DNA from: Paulownia fortunei
Lineage: Eukaryota; Streptophyta; Magnoliopsida; Lamiales; Paulowniaceae
DNA: 64,000 nt
Assembly (NCBI GenBank): GCA_019321725.1
Contig: CM033107.1
Coordinates: 12,267,445 to 12,331,444, forward strand
Direction: 5' to 3'
The position numbers and the translations under genes were made by a program. A model generated the notes under the pieces. It saw only the letters and a program-made list of their open reading frames with translations. It made no database searches and was not told where the DNA came from. Shown one piece after another: positions 1 to 10,520 of this stretch; within the stretch, counting starts at the first letter, position 1; each line of letters opens with the position of its first letter.

Positions 1-420
1 ATCCCAGCGTGGAGTACTGGAAAGCCATAAAGACAATCCTTAAGTACTTATAAAAGATAAATAATGTCTTATTGGTTTACGACAATGGATAACTAAAGCT
101 AGAAGGTTCCAAGAATCTAGCTTTTAGTCCGATATAGATGATTTGAGGTATGTGTTAGGGTTTGTATTCATGCTAAATGGTGGGGCGGTCAGCTAAGAGA
201 GTTCCAAGCAAGAGATGATATTGGATTCTACCGCTCAGGCTGAATACATTGTTGTATATGATATAGCAAAAGAGAGTGCTCAGATGAGGCACTTTATCCA
301 AGAGTTGAGTGCAGTCCCTTCTGTTGATGATTCAGTTATAGTCTACTGTGATAACAATAAGGTTGTTGCACAAGAAGAGGAGCCAATATCTCATCAAAGA
401 TCCAAACACATTATGAGGTG
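1..420 (+). pseudogene. Ty1/copia polyprotein, RNase H segment (first part)
   Basis: This is the end of a Ty1/copia pol reading rightwards; the element begins outside the window. Frames must be switched to read it. Positions 1-60 match the conserved stretch leading into RNase H (YWKAIKTILKYLK), about 200-250 carry DSTAQAEYI, and about 385-415 carry SHQRSKHI just before the H-x-REII block. The RNase H would degrade the RNA strand during reverse transcription in the virus-like particle. The longest open stretch is only 68 codons, so the copy is dead. The coding sequence stops at 420 because another LTR is inserted there; the continuation is at 2089-2250. Confidence 0.85.
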
Positions 421-425
421 ATATC

Positions 426-2088
426 TGATAAGCTCATAATTTGATATATTTTCGACACTCTCAAAAGCTTAAATTTAGATCTTTTATCTCGTAATTGATG
501 GGATTGTGTCTTATCTTGTGATATTTATTGCATAGGTTCAAGAATTGAAGAAATGGAGTTGAGAGTTGGAAAAAATAGGTTAAACAATCAACAGTGGACT
601 GAAATTTCCTGATGTGGTAGTTGTCATATTTTGGCATAACATTAGCTAAAAATATGACATTGAGCTAATTCAAGTGGTTAGAGAAAGCTAATAGATAGTG
701 CTATAATTTTTATGAAGAGACCAAAATCCAGTTTGTCTTACAAAGAGGTTAAAAATTGATTGAAAAAGGTTGAACAGTGTAATCCAAACCAATCAGGCGC
801 CTAAGGAACTAGGGATCTCACACCACGGTGCGAGGAGCGAAAATTAGACAATAACTAGTAGCATTTTTGGCGCCGCGACACACCTAAGCAAAAAAAAATT
901 ATGTTGCAGATATTGAGGTACAAGTGGCAATGTGAGGCATAACATGGAATCTTTCTTGTTATGCACCACTACACCCTCACACACCATATGACACTCTATT
1001 AGATACACTATACACACGCAATTACATAACACAAATGAGAGATACACATATGCTTACATATAATTTCTTCAGCTACACACATGAAAAATATACATCATAC
1101 AATTCATCACCCACACACACTTTACACCTAAATTCTCACATACTTTTCGCTCCATTAAAATACTCATTCTCCCATACAACTCCATACATTTCACCAAGAA
1201 CACACATACCTATTACCAAGGAGCTGGGGATTTGAAAACAAGATGAGGAGGAGCTTCATTGGGTATTGAAGATTTTGAAGAAGAAGTGAAGAAACACTTA
1301 GTGGTTGTAACCTTCTACAATAAGAATCATGATGTTGGGAAACACTTGGTACTATTTCAATAATGAACTAAACCACTTTTGTCAAGGCTTGGAAAGCCAT
1401 CTTGATGGAGTTATGAGTTGATGTTTATATTGTGATTGGAATGTTGTTTTTATTGTGATGTGCATATACTATATTTTTAATGCTTCTTGAGACTTGGTCA
1501 ATTTCAAGTTGATTTTAATTGTTGCAATTAAGACCGAAAGGTGTAGTTGTAGCAACGGATTGGGTAGTATATGTCATTGACTAACCCTTAGAGAGATATA
1601 GATATAGGTACGTGATGTAGTCTTAGGTGTGAAATCCGAAAGCTAGTGGAATTCATAAAGCTCAAGGCACTCTTAGTAGGATGGCCCATAGCTAGAGATA
1701 GTGTCGGTGGCCTACTAGGGGTAGATTTGGTCCAACTCAAGAAAGAGCAGTAATTACATTAGAAAGACCCCTTCACACAACCCACATCATTTCTAATCAC
1801 AATTGAGCTAGGTTCATAACCACATAGGATGGCTAGCAAATGCCTTGACTCTCCTTAGTATTGAATTCAATTCATTAATCTCATTGGGTTTTAGTTTGTT
1901 TTGTTAAATTTGGCAGTTGTTTAATCTTAGTTCATTCACCACTATAATTGTTAGGTCAAATATAGCATAGGTAATCTATATTTGGTAATTACAGGCGCAT
2001 TCCCCAGGGATAGGATACTCTACTTACTCTTTATTACTTGTTGACATTATGCACTTACAATTTTGTTACCATCGTTTTAGGGTCACTA
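426..2088 (+). mobile_element. Candidate solo LTR (Ty3-type) inside copia RNase H
   Basis: The insert begins TGATAAGCTC at 426 and ends GGTCACTA at 2088. It is flanked by ATATC (421-425) and ATACC (2089-2093), which fit a 5-bp target-site duplication with one later mutation. Removing it joins the copia frame SKHIMR to YHLIREIIGRGD, so both edges are set by the broken gene. No repeated ends and no pol motif occur inside, so a solo LTR is the simplest reading. The TGATAAGC start and the TTTTGGCGCCG stretch near 865 recall Athila/Tat-type elements; that family placement is inference. Its last base pair is TA rather than CA. A rearranged element rather than a pure LTR is the alternative. Confidence 0.6.
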
Positions 2089-2250
2089 ATACCATTTGAT
2101 CTGAGAGATAATTGGTAGAGGTGATGTTCGAGTGGAGCGAGTATCTTTAGAAGAAAATATAGCAAATCCACTGACAAAGCCCTTAGCTCAAAAAATATTT
2201 AAAGGATATCTTGAGAAGATAGGTCTTAGGGCCATGGGCAATTGCCTCTA
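2089..2250 (+). pseudogene. Ty1/copia polyprotein, RNase H C-terminus (second part)
   Basis: This continues the frame broken at 420: HLIREIIGRGDVRVERVS, then EENIANPLTKPL (about 2150-2185), and a C-terminal FKGYLEKIGLRAMG block ending in a TAG near 2250. The (V/A)DPLTKPL signature is the standard end of copia pol in plants. The stop lies just before the polypurine tract and 3' LTR, which is the usual spacing. Together with 1-420 it covers only the last part of the polyprotein. Confidence 0.85.
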
Positions 2251-2265
2251 GAGCAAGTGAGAGAT
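2251..2265 (+). promoter_or_regulatory. Copia polypurine tract
   Basis: The purine-rich GAGCAAGTGAGAGA immediately precedes the TG of the LTR at 2266. In copia elements this tract resists RNase H and primes plus-strand DNA synthesis. Position and composition are the only evidence. Confidence 0.7.
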
Positions 2266-4170
2266 TGTTAAAGTAATGCCCAGCGAGCCAATTAATGGCG
2301 AGCTTTTATACTTTTGTAAGAACAATCTTATTCATGATATTTATTAATTAAAGGTGTTTTATTTATCATTAATTATCTTAGCAAATAGATACCCTAGATT
2401 ATAAACAACTGTGGGGCAGGTAACACATATTATGGCAATCATGGAACATCCCTTTATGGATTTTATCTTAAACTTATTCAGAGTTAGAGTTTCATTGAGA
2501 CGGGACATCGATAAGCCCGATAGACTAGCACACACGATGCATGCTCGAAAGGACGATATCTTATTCTATAGGCATCTTATTCATAGCCCATGAGAAACTC
2601 TCAATTGGAAACATTATTCGTCGAATGAGAATTTTCTAGTTATGATAGTACATTAACTAGTCCTTAACTTAAGGCACCATGGTGACCTTGTTCACGATAT
2701 CATGCACTTTGATATATTTTCCAAATGCATGACAATTACAAGAGGTTTATGTTGGGTGTATAATCTTCACGTATGAAACAGTGAGTGACCAACAAAGGAT
2801 CTGTTACCTATCTAGTTGAATAGGTGAATCTTCTCTTTTTTATAGTCCTTGATCCCCAAGAACTTGGCCAAGGTAGGATGGATACTAGATGTGGGGTTTT
2901 CTAATTATTTGTCAAAGGATCAATGTGACTTGAAATAAAATCATAGTTATTAAGTCAAAATAGGATTTTGACTAATAATTCACGTCCTAAACTTAATCGA
3001 TAAATTAGTTGCATAGTACTCGTAATCGAAATAGGTTCGTTTGCTATTCATCTAAGACTAGGTAGTCAATATGAACTGTTAGGTGCTTCTCTTGACTTGT
3101 GAGGTTCTTGAAATTAAGAAGTTAATTCTGTGTGGAATTAATTTGATTAATTAATTAAAATAATTAATTTATTCATAAGTTGCAAAAGTTGCAAACCTAC
3201 TGCTACCTTAGTTGTGAACCTAAGGAGTCATACACAAAATATGATAGTCCACCTATAATCAAATTCCATGATCCAAGGTGTTGGATTAAGTTAATTAATA
3301 GAGATTAATTAACTTTAGCTAGAATTAATTTAAAGAGTTAAATTAATTCATCTAGTTAAATAATATAATTATTTAATTGGACCTAATTTGATTAGGAGCT
3401 TTTGGGAGTGAATTAATTAATTGATTGGATCAATTATTTAATAGACTATAGATTAATTTAAAGTATTAAGATTAATTTAACCAATTAAAATAATTTCCAT
3501 TATTTTAATTGGATCCAATTTGATTAGGTAGCCTCTTTAAACCAATTAATTCATTGATTGGATCAATTAATTAATGTAAATCAATTAATTAGACCTCTAA
3601 TTAATTAAAAGTTCAAGCCCTATTTTAATAGGAGTCATGGAAAGCAAGATATTGAGACCTAGTTAAAATGAGGAAAGGATAGGACGAGGAGAGAAAGAGG
3701 AAGAGTCCTAATTGGATTAGGGTTGGACCTCAAGTGTGTATAAATACACATTTGAGGGGCCGAAAATTCAAGAAAGAAAAGCCCAAGGAAAAACCAGCCA
3801 CTCTCCCTCTCTCTTTCTCTCTATTTTTTCTTCTCCAACACATAAAAGGTTCCAAGCTTGATCAATTCAATTCTCTAAACACAAGTTATTTTTGGAATTG
3901 AATTACACTCTCAACTTTAGATTAGGGACAAGAACTTTGATTTACTAGCAAGGATCAAGTGTTCGTAGATTTGCCCGGCGTGTTGAAGGAAAGATAATTA
4001 GATTCCTTGCGAACCAATTTCGATCGGGTTGTTAGGAATTTGGATTCTTTCAATCCCTACATCAATCGTGTTAATTCCCACGATGCATATTTGATATGCA
4101 TAGTTTTATATTTTTTTCAATATTTAAATTTTCATTGCGTTATCCAACCTGGGATATACAGAACCTAACA
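2266..4170 (+). mobile_element. Ty1/copia 3' LTR, 1905 bp
   Basis: It starts TGTTAAAGTAATGCCC and ends ACCTAACA, so the termini form the short inverted repeat TGTTA/TAACA. It follows directly on the copia pol end and polypurine tract. Related LTRs lie on the minus strand at 5375-7482 and, split and truncated, at 25670-29883. Shared blocks include the TGTTA-AGTAxTGCCC start and the many ATTAATTAATT stretches. The 5' LTR is outside the window, so the target duplication cannot be checked; ATCAA follows at 4171. Confidence 0.85.
3739..3746 (+). promoter_or_regulatory. LTR promoter TATA box
   Basis: TATAAATA lies inside the symmetric context GTGTATAAATACAC, about 430 bp before the LTR end. That is a plausible U3/R boundary position for a 1.9-kb copia LTR. 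A pyrimidine-rich CTCTCCCTCTC stretch follows about 60 bp downstream. The minus-strand relative at 5375-7482 has its own TATA at a comparable place, which supports the assignment. Confidence 0.55.
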
Positions 4171-5374
4171 ATCAAAAACCTTGAAACACATGAATAAACT
4201 AGGGGTGAACTAACTGATATAAAAGTTGTAGGCCCGAACAACCTCCACTAATTAAGGATGATGAGGAATGGAAAAAATCTAATCATAAATTATGACAAAT
4301 ACACAGTAAAATATCCCTACGAAGGGGTCGTGATTCTCTAACCCGAAGAATGGAGAACAAAATTATACAATGAGGGTAAGCTTAACTTCCTCTAACATAA
4401 TTTAAACTCACCGCTAGTCATTACGCTATCTAATACATCAACACTTATCGCTCTTCATCTAGTATAACTCAAATATCAAGTTGAGGGAAGACTTTCTCAC
4501 TCAGAAGGTATAATTCAATTTAACTCCTGAGATGACTCATAATGGTTGTCATTCTTAAATGAAGGAGTCAAAGAGACACTCATGCAAACCCAGAATTGCC
4601 TCAATCAACTCGAGGGATTCTCTCACCAGAAATATCATAGTCACAGATCTCCTACCAATCTTACCTGCGAAAGAGGTCATTAACTAAGGTAAAACCTAGA
4701 AGGACTGGGGCATACGTGCCCCAGCCGCATGGGGTAAAGCCCAGTGTAGATGAGGTATCACTTCGAATGGGTGAGGACAAGCCTTTCCCGGCTAAGGCAA
4801 TCACACCTGGCATAGGCGAGTCATGGCCTCACCTACACCAAACAATGTCGTCCACTAAGACCTTACGAAAAATACTACCCTCATGGTCTTCATGCATCAA
4901 CCCCCAAATAAGGACATTCTCATCCATCCATACATTTTTCGAATCTTTCCAAACATGATTGAACCTGGAGAAAAAAGAAAGAGAGGAAAGATAGAGATTA
5001 AAAGAATATTGAAATTAGGAAAGAAAGTTATGAGGAAAAAACATACCTTGAGAGTCCAAGACTTCTGAATATAAAGAGTGTGAAAAATGCCTATCCTAGA
5101 ATACAATGCTATTCTTATATATATCTCTTGAAAAATAAGTAAGCCTAAACTACTTAATTACTCAACTCCCAGCTAACCTACCCTTAGCAGCGTACTTGGG
5201 AATTAGGATGGGCATAATTTAGTTAAGCCCAAACAATATTATAAAGGGCCCAAGTCCCATAATTACAACTATAAATAACCCTCTATCTAATATGATGTCT
5301 AATATGGTGTCTCTCTCATGACCTGCTTTTTTTGGGTGTCAAAATGCAAACAAGAGTATTTGATTTGGCCACTA
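4171..5374. other. Unassigned spacer between two copia LTRs
   Basis: I recognise no gene here. The 80- and 69-codon open frames at 4716-5106 overlap on opposite strands and resemble no family I know. A short perfect hairpin sits at 4705-4724 (8-bp stems CTGGGGCA/TGCCCCAG around TACG) at the start of a locally GC-richer block of about 150 bp. The stretch at 5205-5300 (GGGCCCAAGTCCC, ATAAATAACCC) has the look of LTR promoter DNA, so the spacer may be further retroelement debris. Confidence 0.4.
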
Positions 5375-7482
5375 CGTTAGGTTTTCGTGGTCCTGGGAGA
5401 TGCATACGTAGTGGAATTTAAAAGTTTTTCATAAATAAAAATATACATTACATCACATGTAATAAAACGAATCTCAAAACCCTTTCACGATTTCTCAATT
5501 GTGCATTTCTTAATACCTAGATGAAGATTTCAAAAACCTTTATCTTGATTTGCACTCCAACTGATGAAATAGTATAAAATAATTTAATATTTTTTCTCTC
5601 CACAAATGCCTTTGTGAATAGTGAATCCAACCCCTCTTGTTGCAAACAATTCGCTTAGAATCTCAAGTGTTACCCTTCTAAGTGTATCTGTATGTTGAAA
5701 ATCTCTACATCAATGAATCCATACTAGTAGGTTCAAAAGGCCTTATTCTACTCTAGAATATGTGGATAATTCTTAATTCAACTTGTGAATAGAAGAATTG
5801 AACCATGATCAAAAGGTGGAACCTTTTGATGTTAGAAAAGAATCAAGAAGAAGCGAGAAGGACGGCAATTTTTCTCCTTATATTGTTGGCCAATTTTTTG
5901 CTTCTAAAAGACTCATAAATTCGGCCAACAATGGGAGTCCTTATATAGGACTCCTCTAATTCTAGTCCCATTAGGTTTCCACTTGCTTGTTTCCTTATTT
6001 AATTCCCTTTTTCTATCAAACTTTAAGACAAGTTTAATTCTTATAATTAAACTTTCTAATAGGCCTCCTACGAACCCATTAACTTGGACTTGGACTTTAA
6101 TTAATTGATCTCCATCAATTAAATAAGCCCAACTTAATTAATAAATCTGATCGATTAATTAATTGGTTTCATTTGGGCTTTCTAATCTTATTAGAACCTA
6201 TTATATAATCTTATTATTTAATATGTCTAATTTAATTAATTGATCATATATAGGCTCCTAATTATATTAGATCCAATTAAATACCCATATTATTTAATCA
6301 GATAAATTAATTTAACTTCTTAAAATTAATGTATTAATTAGATATTAATTTAAATCCTTAAATCATATTATTTAATCTCTATTAATTAATTTGATCCAAC
6401 CTTTGGATATATTATAGCTTGAAGTGTACTCTTTTCAACTTAGTGTGTGATCCTAAGGTTAACTTTAAACTAGTCGTTGGCTCATAATTCTTGTAACTTA
6501 GTTGAACAAATTAATTATTTTAATTAACTAATTCAAGTAATTAATTCTCTCGAAATTAACCCATTAATTTCAAGAACTCACAAGTCATGGGAAGCAGCTA
6601 GCAGTGCATAATGACTCCTAGCCTTAGGTGAACTGCGAACCTATTCTAATTATAAATATCATACAAGTATAATCCTTCTGTTATCTAATCTTCCAATTGA
6701 GTTTAGGGCATTGATTATAAGTTGAAACTCTAATAACTCAACAACTATGTATTCATTCATAATAGCTTGACTGTATGATGAATAAGTAGAAAACCCCATA
6801 TCTATTTTTATCCAATCTTAGCTAAGGATTTTAGATTCAAGTACAGTAGAACACCAACGAGATTCACCTATTCATCTAGATAGGTGGTGGATCCTTTGTT
6901 GGCCACTCATTAACCTCCATACATGAAGATGTTACATCCAAAGTAAACCTCTTGTGATTGTCTTGCAATCAAAAAACACATCAAAGTGCAACATGTCATG
7001 TACAAGGTTACCATCATACCTCAAGTTCAAGGATTAATTATTACACTATCGTAATAAGAAAATTCTCATTTGACAATAGAATATTTCCAATTGAGAATTT
7101 TTAGGCGTGGTAGTTTAGTGTATTTGTTTCCCAACAAGCACTCGCATACATGCACTAGTATCACCACACCAATGCCCATGGAGCAATGCATCCTCCTTTG
7201 GAGCCTACATCGTATGCACAAGTTTCAACGGGATGATTTATGTCCCATCTCAATGATCCTTGACTTAGAATATTTTTAAGACCACAACTTTGAAGGCATA
7301 TTCTACGATCCCCATTATTTGTGCAACCACGCCCCATAACTGTGTATGATTTAAGAACTTTGCCTAATTCTTATGATGAATTTAAGAAGACTATTTTTTA
7401 ATGATATTAATACGAATAAGATCGTTTGTATTAAAGTATGAGGATCGTTAAATCAATTGAATCATCGGGCACTACTCTAATA
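5375..7482 (-). mobile_element. Ty1/copia LTR, minus strand, about 2.1 kb
   Basis: Read on the minus strand it begins TATTAGAGTAGTGCCCGATG (expected TGTTAGAG...) at 7482 and ends CACGAAAACCTAACG (expected ...TAACA) at 5375. Both terminal mutations are transitions. The body shares many blocks with the 2266-4170 LTR and closely resembles 28536-29883. No copia coding sequence adjoins either end, so it behaves as a solo LTR, but the flanks CACTA and CTCTT do not match. The insertion is therefore either old or its boundary is rearranged. Confidence 0.75.
5940..5947 (-). promoter_or_regulatory. LTR promoter TATA box within a palindrome
   Basis: On the minus strand TATATAAG lies in an imperfect palindrome at about 5934-5953 (GAGTCC and GGACTC arms). 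It sits roughly 560 bp before the LTR end, matching the position of the TATA box in the related LTR at 2266-4170. It marks the probable U3/R junction. Confidence 0.45.
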
Positions 7483-7489
7483 CTCTTTC

Positions 7490-8025
7490 TATCTATATTA
7501 CAAAATCGAGATGGAATAATGGATCATTTATTTATAAACTGTAGTAATGGGTTTGGTCTTTCATTGATGATTCTTTTCATATTATTCAGCCTGCCACATA
7601 AAAGGTAGAACTACTAAATTGTTGGTTTTTTTAAGGATATAATGGCCAATATATTCATGCTCGAAAGGTGATTGCTCTTCTTATCTTGTGGTATATATGG
7701 TGTTCTAGGAATGATGCAAAAATACTGGGGTATGTAGTGCCCTGCTTATTAGATTATTTTGAGTATTTTCCAACATCTCCTTCGGGCTCACACAATGGAC
7801 TTACTTGGGAATTTATTTTGGAAAGGGTACTCAGAGATTACTCTAAATTGGGGATTTATGCCTGTGAGAAAAGCTCAACCATTAACATGATGCATTACTT
7901 AGAAAAGGCCACAAACAAGTTGGTTGAAACTCAATTGTGATGGGGCTACCAAAGAAAACACTAGGGCTACCAGAGTTGGGGGATTATAAGAAATCATGAT
8001 GAACAACCAATTTTTGCATGCTTTT
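7490..8025 (+). pseudogene. Non-LTR retroelement tail: zinc-binding and RNase H domain (part 1)
   Basis: Positions 7500-7545 read QNRDGIMDHLFINC, the H-L-F...C end of the reverse-transcriptase zinc-binding domain found after plant LINE reverse transcriptases. A linker follows with LILWYIWCSRNDAK (about 7680-7720). After a frame change, about 7920-8000 reads WLKLNCDGATKENT...GGI(I)RNHD, the first strands of the plant-type RNase H (RVT_3) with the key D of NCDGA. Frameshifts and stops show it is inactive. The sequence breaks at 8025 where an LTR element is inserted and resumes at 10949. The upstream reverse transcriptase is missing. Confidence 0.75.
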
Positions 8026-8451
8026 TGATGTGGTATTACTCCTTTTAGTAGTACTCCTTCTAAACTCGGGTTGTTGAGTGGGTCACTACCTACATCACAA
8101 AATTCATTAGGGGTGTCAGGGATTGACCCGATGAAGATCCACTGACGCTCAAATCAGTTCCAAATCAAATAGATGCAAGCCAGAAATTTTAAAAGCGTAT
8201 AAGTGCATAATTAATCGTGTACCTTTCAATAATAAATACTATGGGTATTTATAGTGTTGATGTGAAGGTCTTCATAGGAATGGGTCTTATGGCCTAATGG
8301 GCTTAACCTAAGCATTATAGCCTAATTTGTCTTATTATCTTGTGGAGCCCAAGAACTTGATCTATTGGGTTATGTCTTTATTCCGACCCATAATCTAGAC
8401 AGACCTCTTGAACTTAGCCTCTTAGGCTTATTTTGGGCTCATGTCCTCTTA
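8026..8451 (-). repeat. 3' LTR of the non-autonomous element
   Basis: It is about 426 bp and aligns end to end with 10521-10943; both carry TGATGTGGTAT at the low-coordinate end and CTCATGTCC near the other. The polypurine tract (minus strand GAGAGTGGGGGG, about 8456-8468) adjoins it. The outer TG at 8026 is intact. The inner terminus reads CTCTTA where the other LTR has CCATCA, so the copies have diverged. Differences every 10-20 bases suggest an old insertion. Confidence 0.85.
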
Positions 8452-8489
8452 TAAGCCCCCCACTCTCAGTCAAGCCTTACATAGGGAAG

Positions 8490-8706
8490 TGTTAGAGTGT
8501 CACCTGTTGAGTTGAATAGCTCGGGGTAAATCACCTCTTGGGGTGAGTAGCTAGGGGCATGTCTCCTCTTGGGGTGAGTAGCTCAGGGTATGTCATCTCT
8601 TAGGGTGAGTAGCTTGGGGCATATCACCTCTCAGGGTGTGTAGCTTGTGGCATGTCATTTTTTGGGATGAATAGCTCGGGGTAGGTTACCTCTTGGGGTA
8701 AGAAGT
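8490..8706. repeat. 31-bp tandem repeat, about 6-7 copies
   Basis: The unit GTGAGTAGCTCGGGGCATGT plus CACCTCTTGGG recurs with phase starts near 8512, 8543, 8574, 8605, 8636, 8667 and 8698, an exact 31-bp period. Copies differ by a few substitutions and no indels. It is the first of five repeat blocks in the interior of the non-autonomous element and lies next to its polypurine tract. Confidence 0.85.
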
Positions 8707-8784
8707 TTTGAGTTACATTCCTTATCTGTCAAGTTGATTTTTGAGTCGAGTGTGTAGGCTCTTTGTTGTGATTATGCATAGGTT

Positions 8785-8985
8785 AAGCGAGCAGGTCACA
8801 TGAGCTTGTTGAGCATAGGTCAAGCACGACAGGTGCACAGGACGAGCACGCAGGTCACGCGAGCTTGTCAAGCGTAAGTTGAGCATGATAGGTGCGCAAA
8901 TCAAGCATGTCAATGCGTAGGTCAAGCATGTAGGTGCGTAGGTCGAGCACGGCAAGTGTGCAGTCTAGTATGTAGGTCACGCGAG
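8785..8985. repeat. Irregular short repeats (AGGTCAAGCAYG type)
   Basis: Variants of AGGTCAAGCATG and CAGGTCACGCGAGCTTGT occur about ten times, in irregular order without one fixed period. The block is GC-richer than most of the window. It looks like a decayed higher-order minisatellite inside the non-autonomous LTR element. Confidence 0.65.
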
Positions 8986-9361
8986 CTTATTGAGGGCAGG
9001 TCAAGCTTATTGTGAATGTGTTGTGATTGCTAATTGTCACCTCTACGTCCCTTTCAGTTTGATCTCTTCATCTAGTCAGGGAGTTGGTTGGAGTGGTCCT
9101 GTTGAGTCCAATTACTTAGTGATATTTTTGCTTGGGTTTATAGAGACCATTTATTCTTTACCCCATGGTTCTGTAAGTTTAGGGAGTCTGGTCCTTCATG
9201 CACTCTTAGTGAAAGGGGCACGCCGCCTACTCTAGGCGAGAGGAATGGAGTTGATAGATGTGGCACTATGCAAAGGTGGTGGTGTGTCTTCTCCCCCTTT
9301 GAAGGGCAACGAACATAAGTCGTCGTGAGGTCATTCTTTTTTACTTTGTTATTTTATGTGG

Positions 9362-9545
9362 AGCTCCTCTTGGAGGCTCGAGAACTTCTCTTAGGGGCGC
9401 AATGATGCGTGAGGTCCTCCAAGGAGACGATGGTGCCAGGACTCCTCTTGGGGATGCAATAGCACGAGAGCTCCTCATGGGGCGCGAGATCACCTCTTAA
9501 GGGCACATTGGCGTGTGAGCTCCACTTGAGGCCACGATGATATAG
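9362..9545. repeat. Degenerate tandem repeat of about 28 bp, about 7 copies
   Basis: Variants of GAGCTCCTCTTGGGG followed by a G/C-rich spacer with GCG or ATG recur roughly every 24-30 bp. Copies are strongly diverged, so period and copy number are approximate. It is the third repeat block of the element interior. Confidence 0.55.
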
Positions 9546-9586
9546 ATGACTTCTTCTTCTTCTTCTTTTTCTCTTTGTTTTTTTTT

Positions 9587-9745
9587 AGGTCGAGCCATGC
9601 TTGGCTCGACCTGACCAACTGACCAGGTCGAGCTTGTTTGGCTCGACCTAGTTTTGGTTTTTTTTTTTCAGGTTGAGCCATGCTTGGCTCGACCTGACCA
9701 AGTCGAGTGCGTCAAGCTCGTTGGGCTCAACCTAGATTTAATTTG
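9587..9745. repeat. Cluster of short inverted repeats (hairpins)
   Basis: Three near-perfect 25-26-nt inverted repeats lie in a row: 9587-9612 (AGGTCGAGCC/GGCTCGACCT, 6-nt loop), 9625-9649 (AGGTCGAGC.../GGCTCGACCT) and 9670-9695 (AGGTTGAGCC/GGCTCGACCT). A weaker fourth lies at about 9702-9733. Arms are the same sequence each time, so this is also a tandem repeat of a palindrome, spaced by poly-T runs. In RNA of either strand it would fold into a row of 10-bp stems. Confidence 0.8.
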
Positions 9746-9958
9746 GAGTGGTCCTCCTTTGTGTGCGAGCGAGGTTGTTTGTCTTCTCCTAATCGCAGTC
9801 CACATGGTCGTAACTCATCAAGGGGCTTAGCCCGGGTGAATTGTTCATCTTCTTCATATGCTTAGTTTATTTACTTAGATTTTTTTTATCACTTTATGTA
9901 ATGATTATTTGTTTTATACTGCCCTTGATGGAATAAGTTAGCTTCTAATATTTATATG

Positions 9959-10385
9959 TTGGTAGGGCTCCTCAAGGTTGGAGGTCTGGCGGACCTCTCA
10001 AGTGTGAGAGCCAGTAGGGCTGCTGTGGAGGTTAGTATGACCTATCAAGTGTGGAAGTTGGCAGGGCTCCTCGAAGGTGGAGATTGATAGGACCTCTCAA
10101 GTGTGAGAGTCGGTAGGGTTCCTCAAAAGTGGAGGTCGGTAAGACCTCTCAAGTGTTGGAGTCGGTAGGACTCCTCAAAGGTGGAGGTCGGTAGGACCTC
10201 TCAAGTGTGGGAGCCGGTGGGGCTTATTTAAGGTGGAGGTCGATAGGACCTCTCAAGTATGGGAGCTAGTAGGACTCCTTGAGGGTGGAGGTCAATAGGA
10301 CCTCTTAAGTGTGAGAGTCAATAGGGCTCCTCGAGAGTAGAGGTTCATAGGACCTCTTAAGTGTGGAAGCCGGTAGGGCTCTTAA
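9959..10385. repeat. 53-bp minisatellite, about 8 copies
   Basis: The core ACCTCTCAAGTGTGGGAG, followed by CCGGTAGGGCTCCTC and AAGGTGGAGGTCGGTAGG, recurs eight times from about 9959 to 10385, an average period of about 53 bp. ACCTC and GAGGT halves within each unit make it internally dyad-symmetric. It is the largest repeat block of the element and lies nearest its leader end. Confidence 0.85.
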
Positions 10386-10502
10386 GTTTTTTGTCTCATG
10401 GGGATTCCCTTAAATCATCTAAAGCTAAGCTTTTGCCTTGGGTGTTGGCTGCTTCTTAACTTTAGATTTTGACTGCAATCTGAATAACTAGGTAGTAGTT
10501 TC

Positions 10503-10520
10503 CCACAGATAGCGCCAAAA
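10503..10520 (-). promoter_or_regulatory. Leader/primer-binding region of the non-autonomous element
   Basis: Immediately inside the right-hand (5') LTR the minus strand reads TTTTGGCGCTATCTGTGGGA. A TGGCGC-type sequence at this point is where minus-strand DNA synthesis is primed in many plant gypsy elements. The exact tRNA partner cannot be settled without alignment. The position fixes the element's orientation. Confidence 0.55.

Noticed and set aside
4716..5106. Overlapping 61-80-codon frames on both strands
   Set aside because: Opposite-strand overlap, no known motif and no splice context; chance frames in a slightly GC-richer stretch.
5375..7482. Copia LTR inserted into the LINE at 7483
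   Set aside because: The left flank cannot be shown to be LINE sequence and the 5-bp flanks do not match, so I only state that they adjoin.
8490..10385. Regular repeats resembling a CRISPR array
   Set aside because: Repeats are contiguous minisatellites without unique spacers, inside a plant LTR element.
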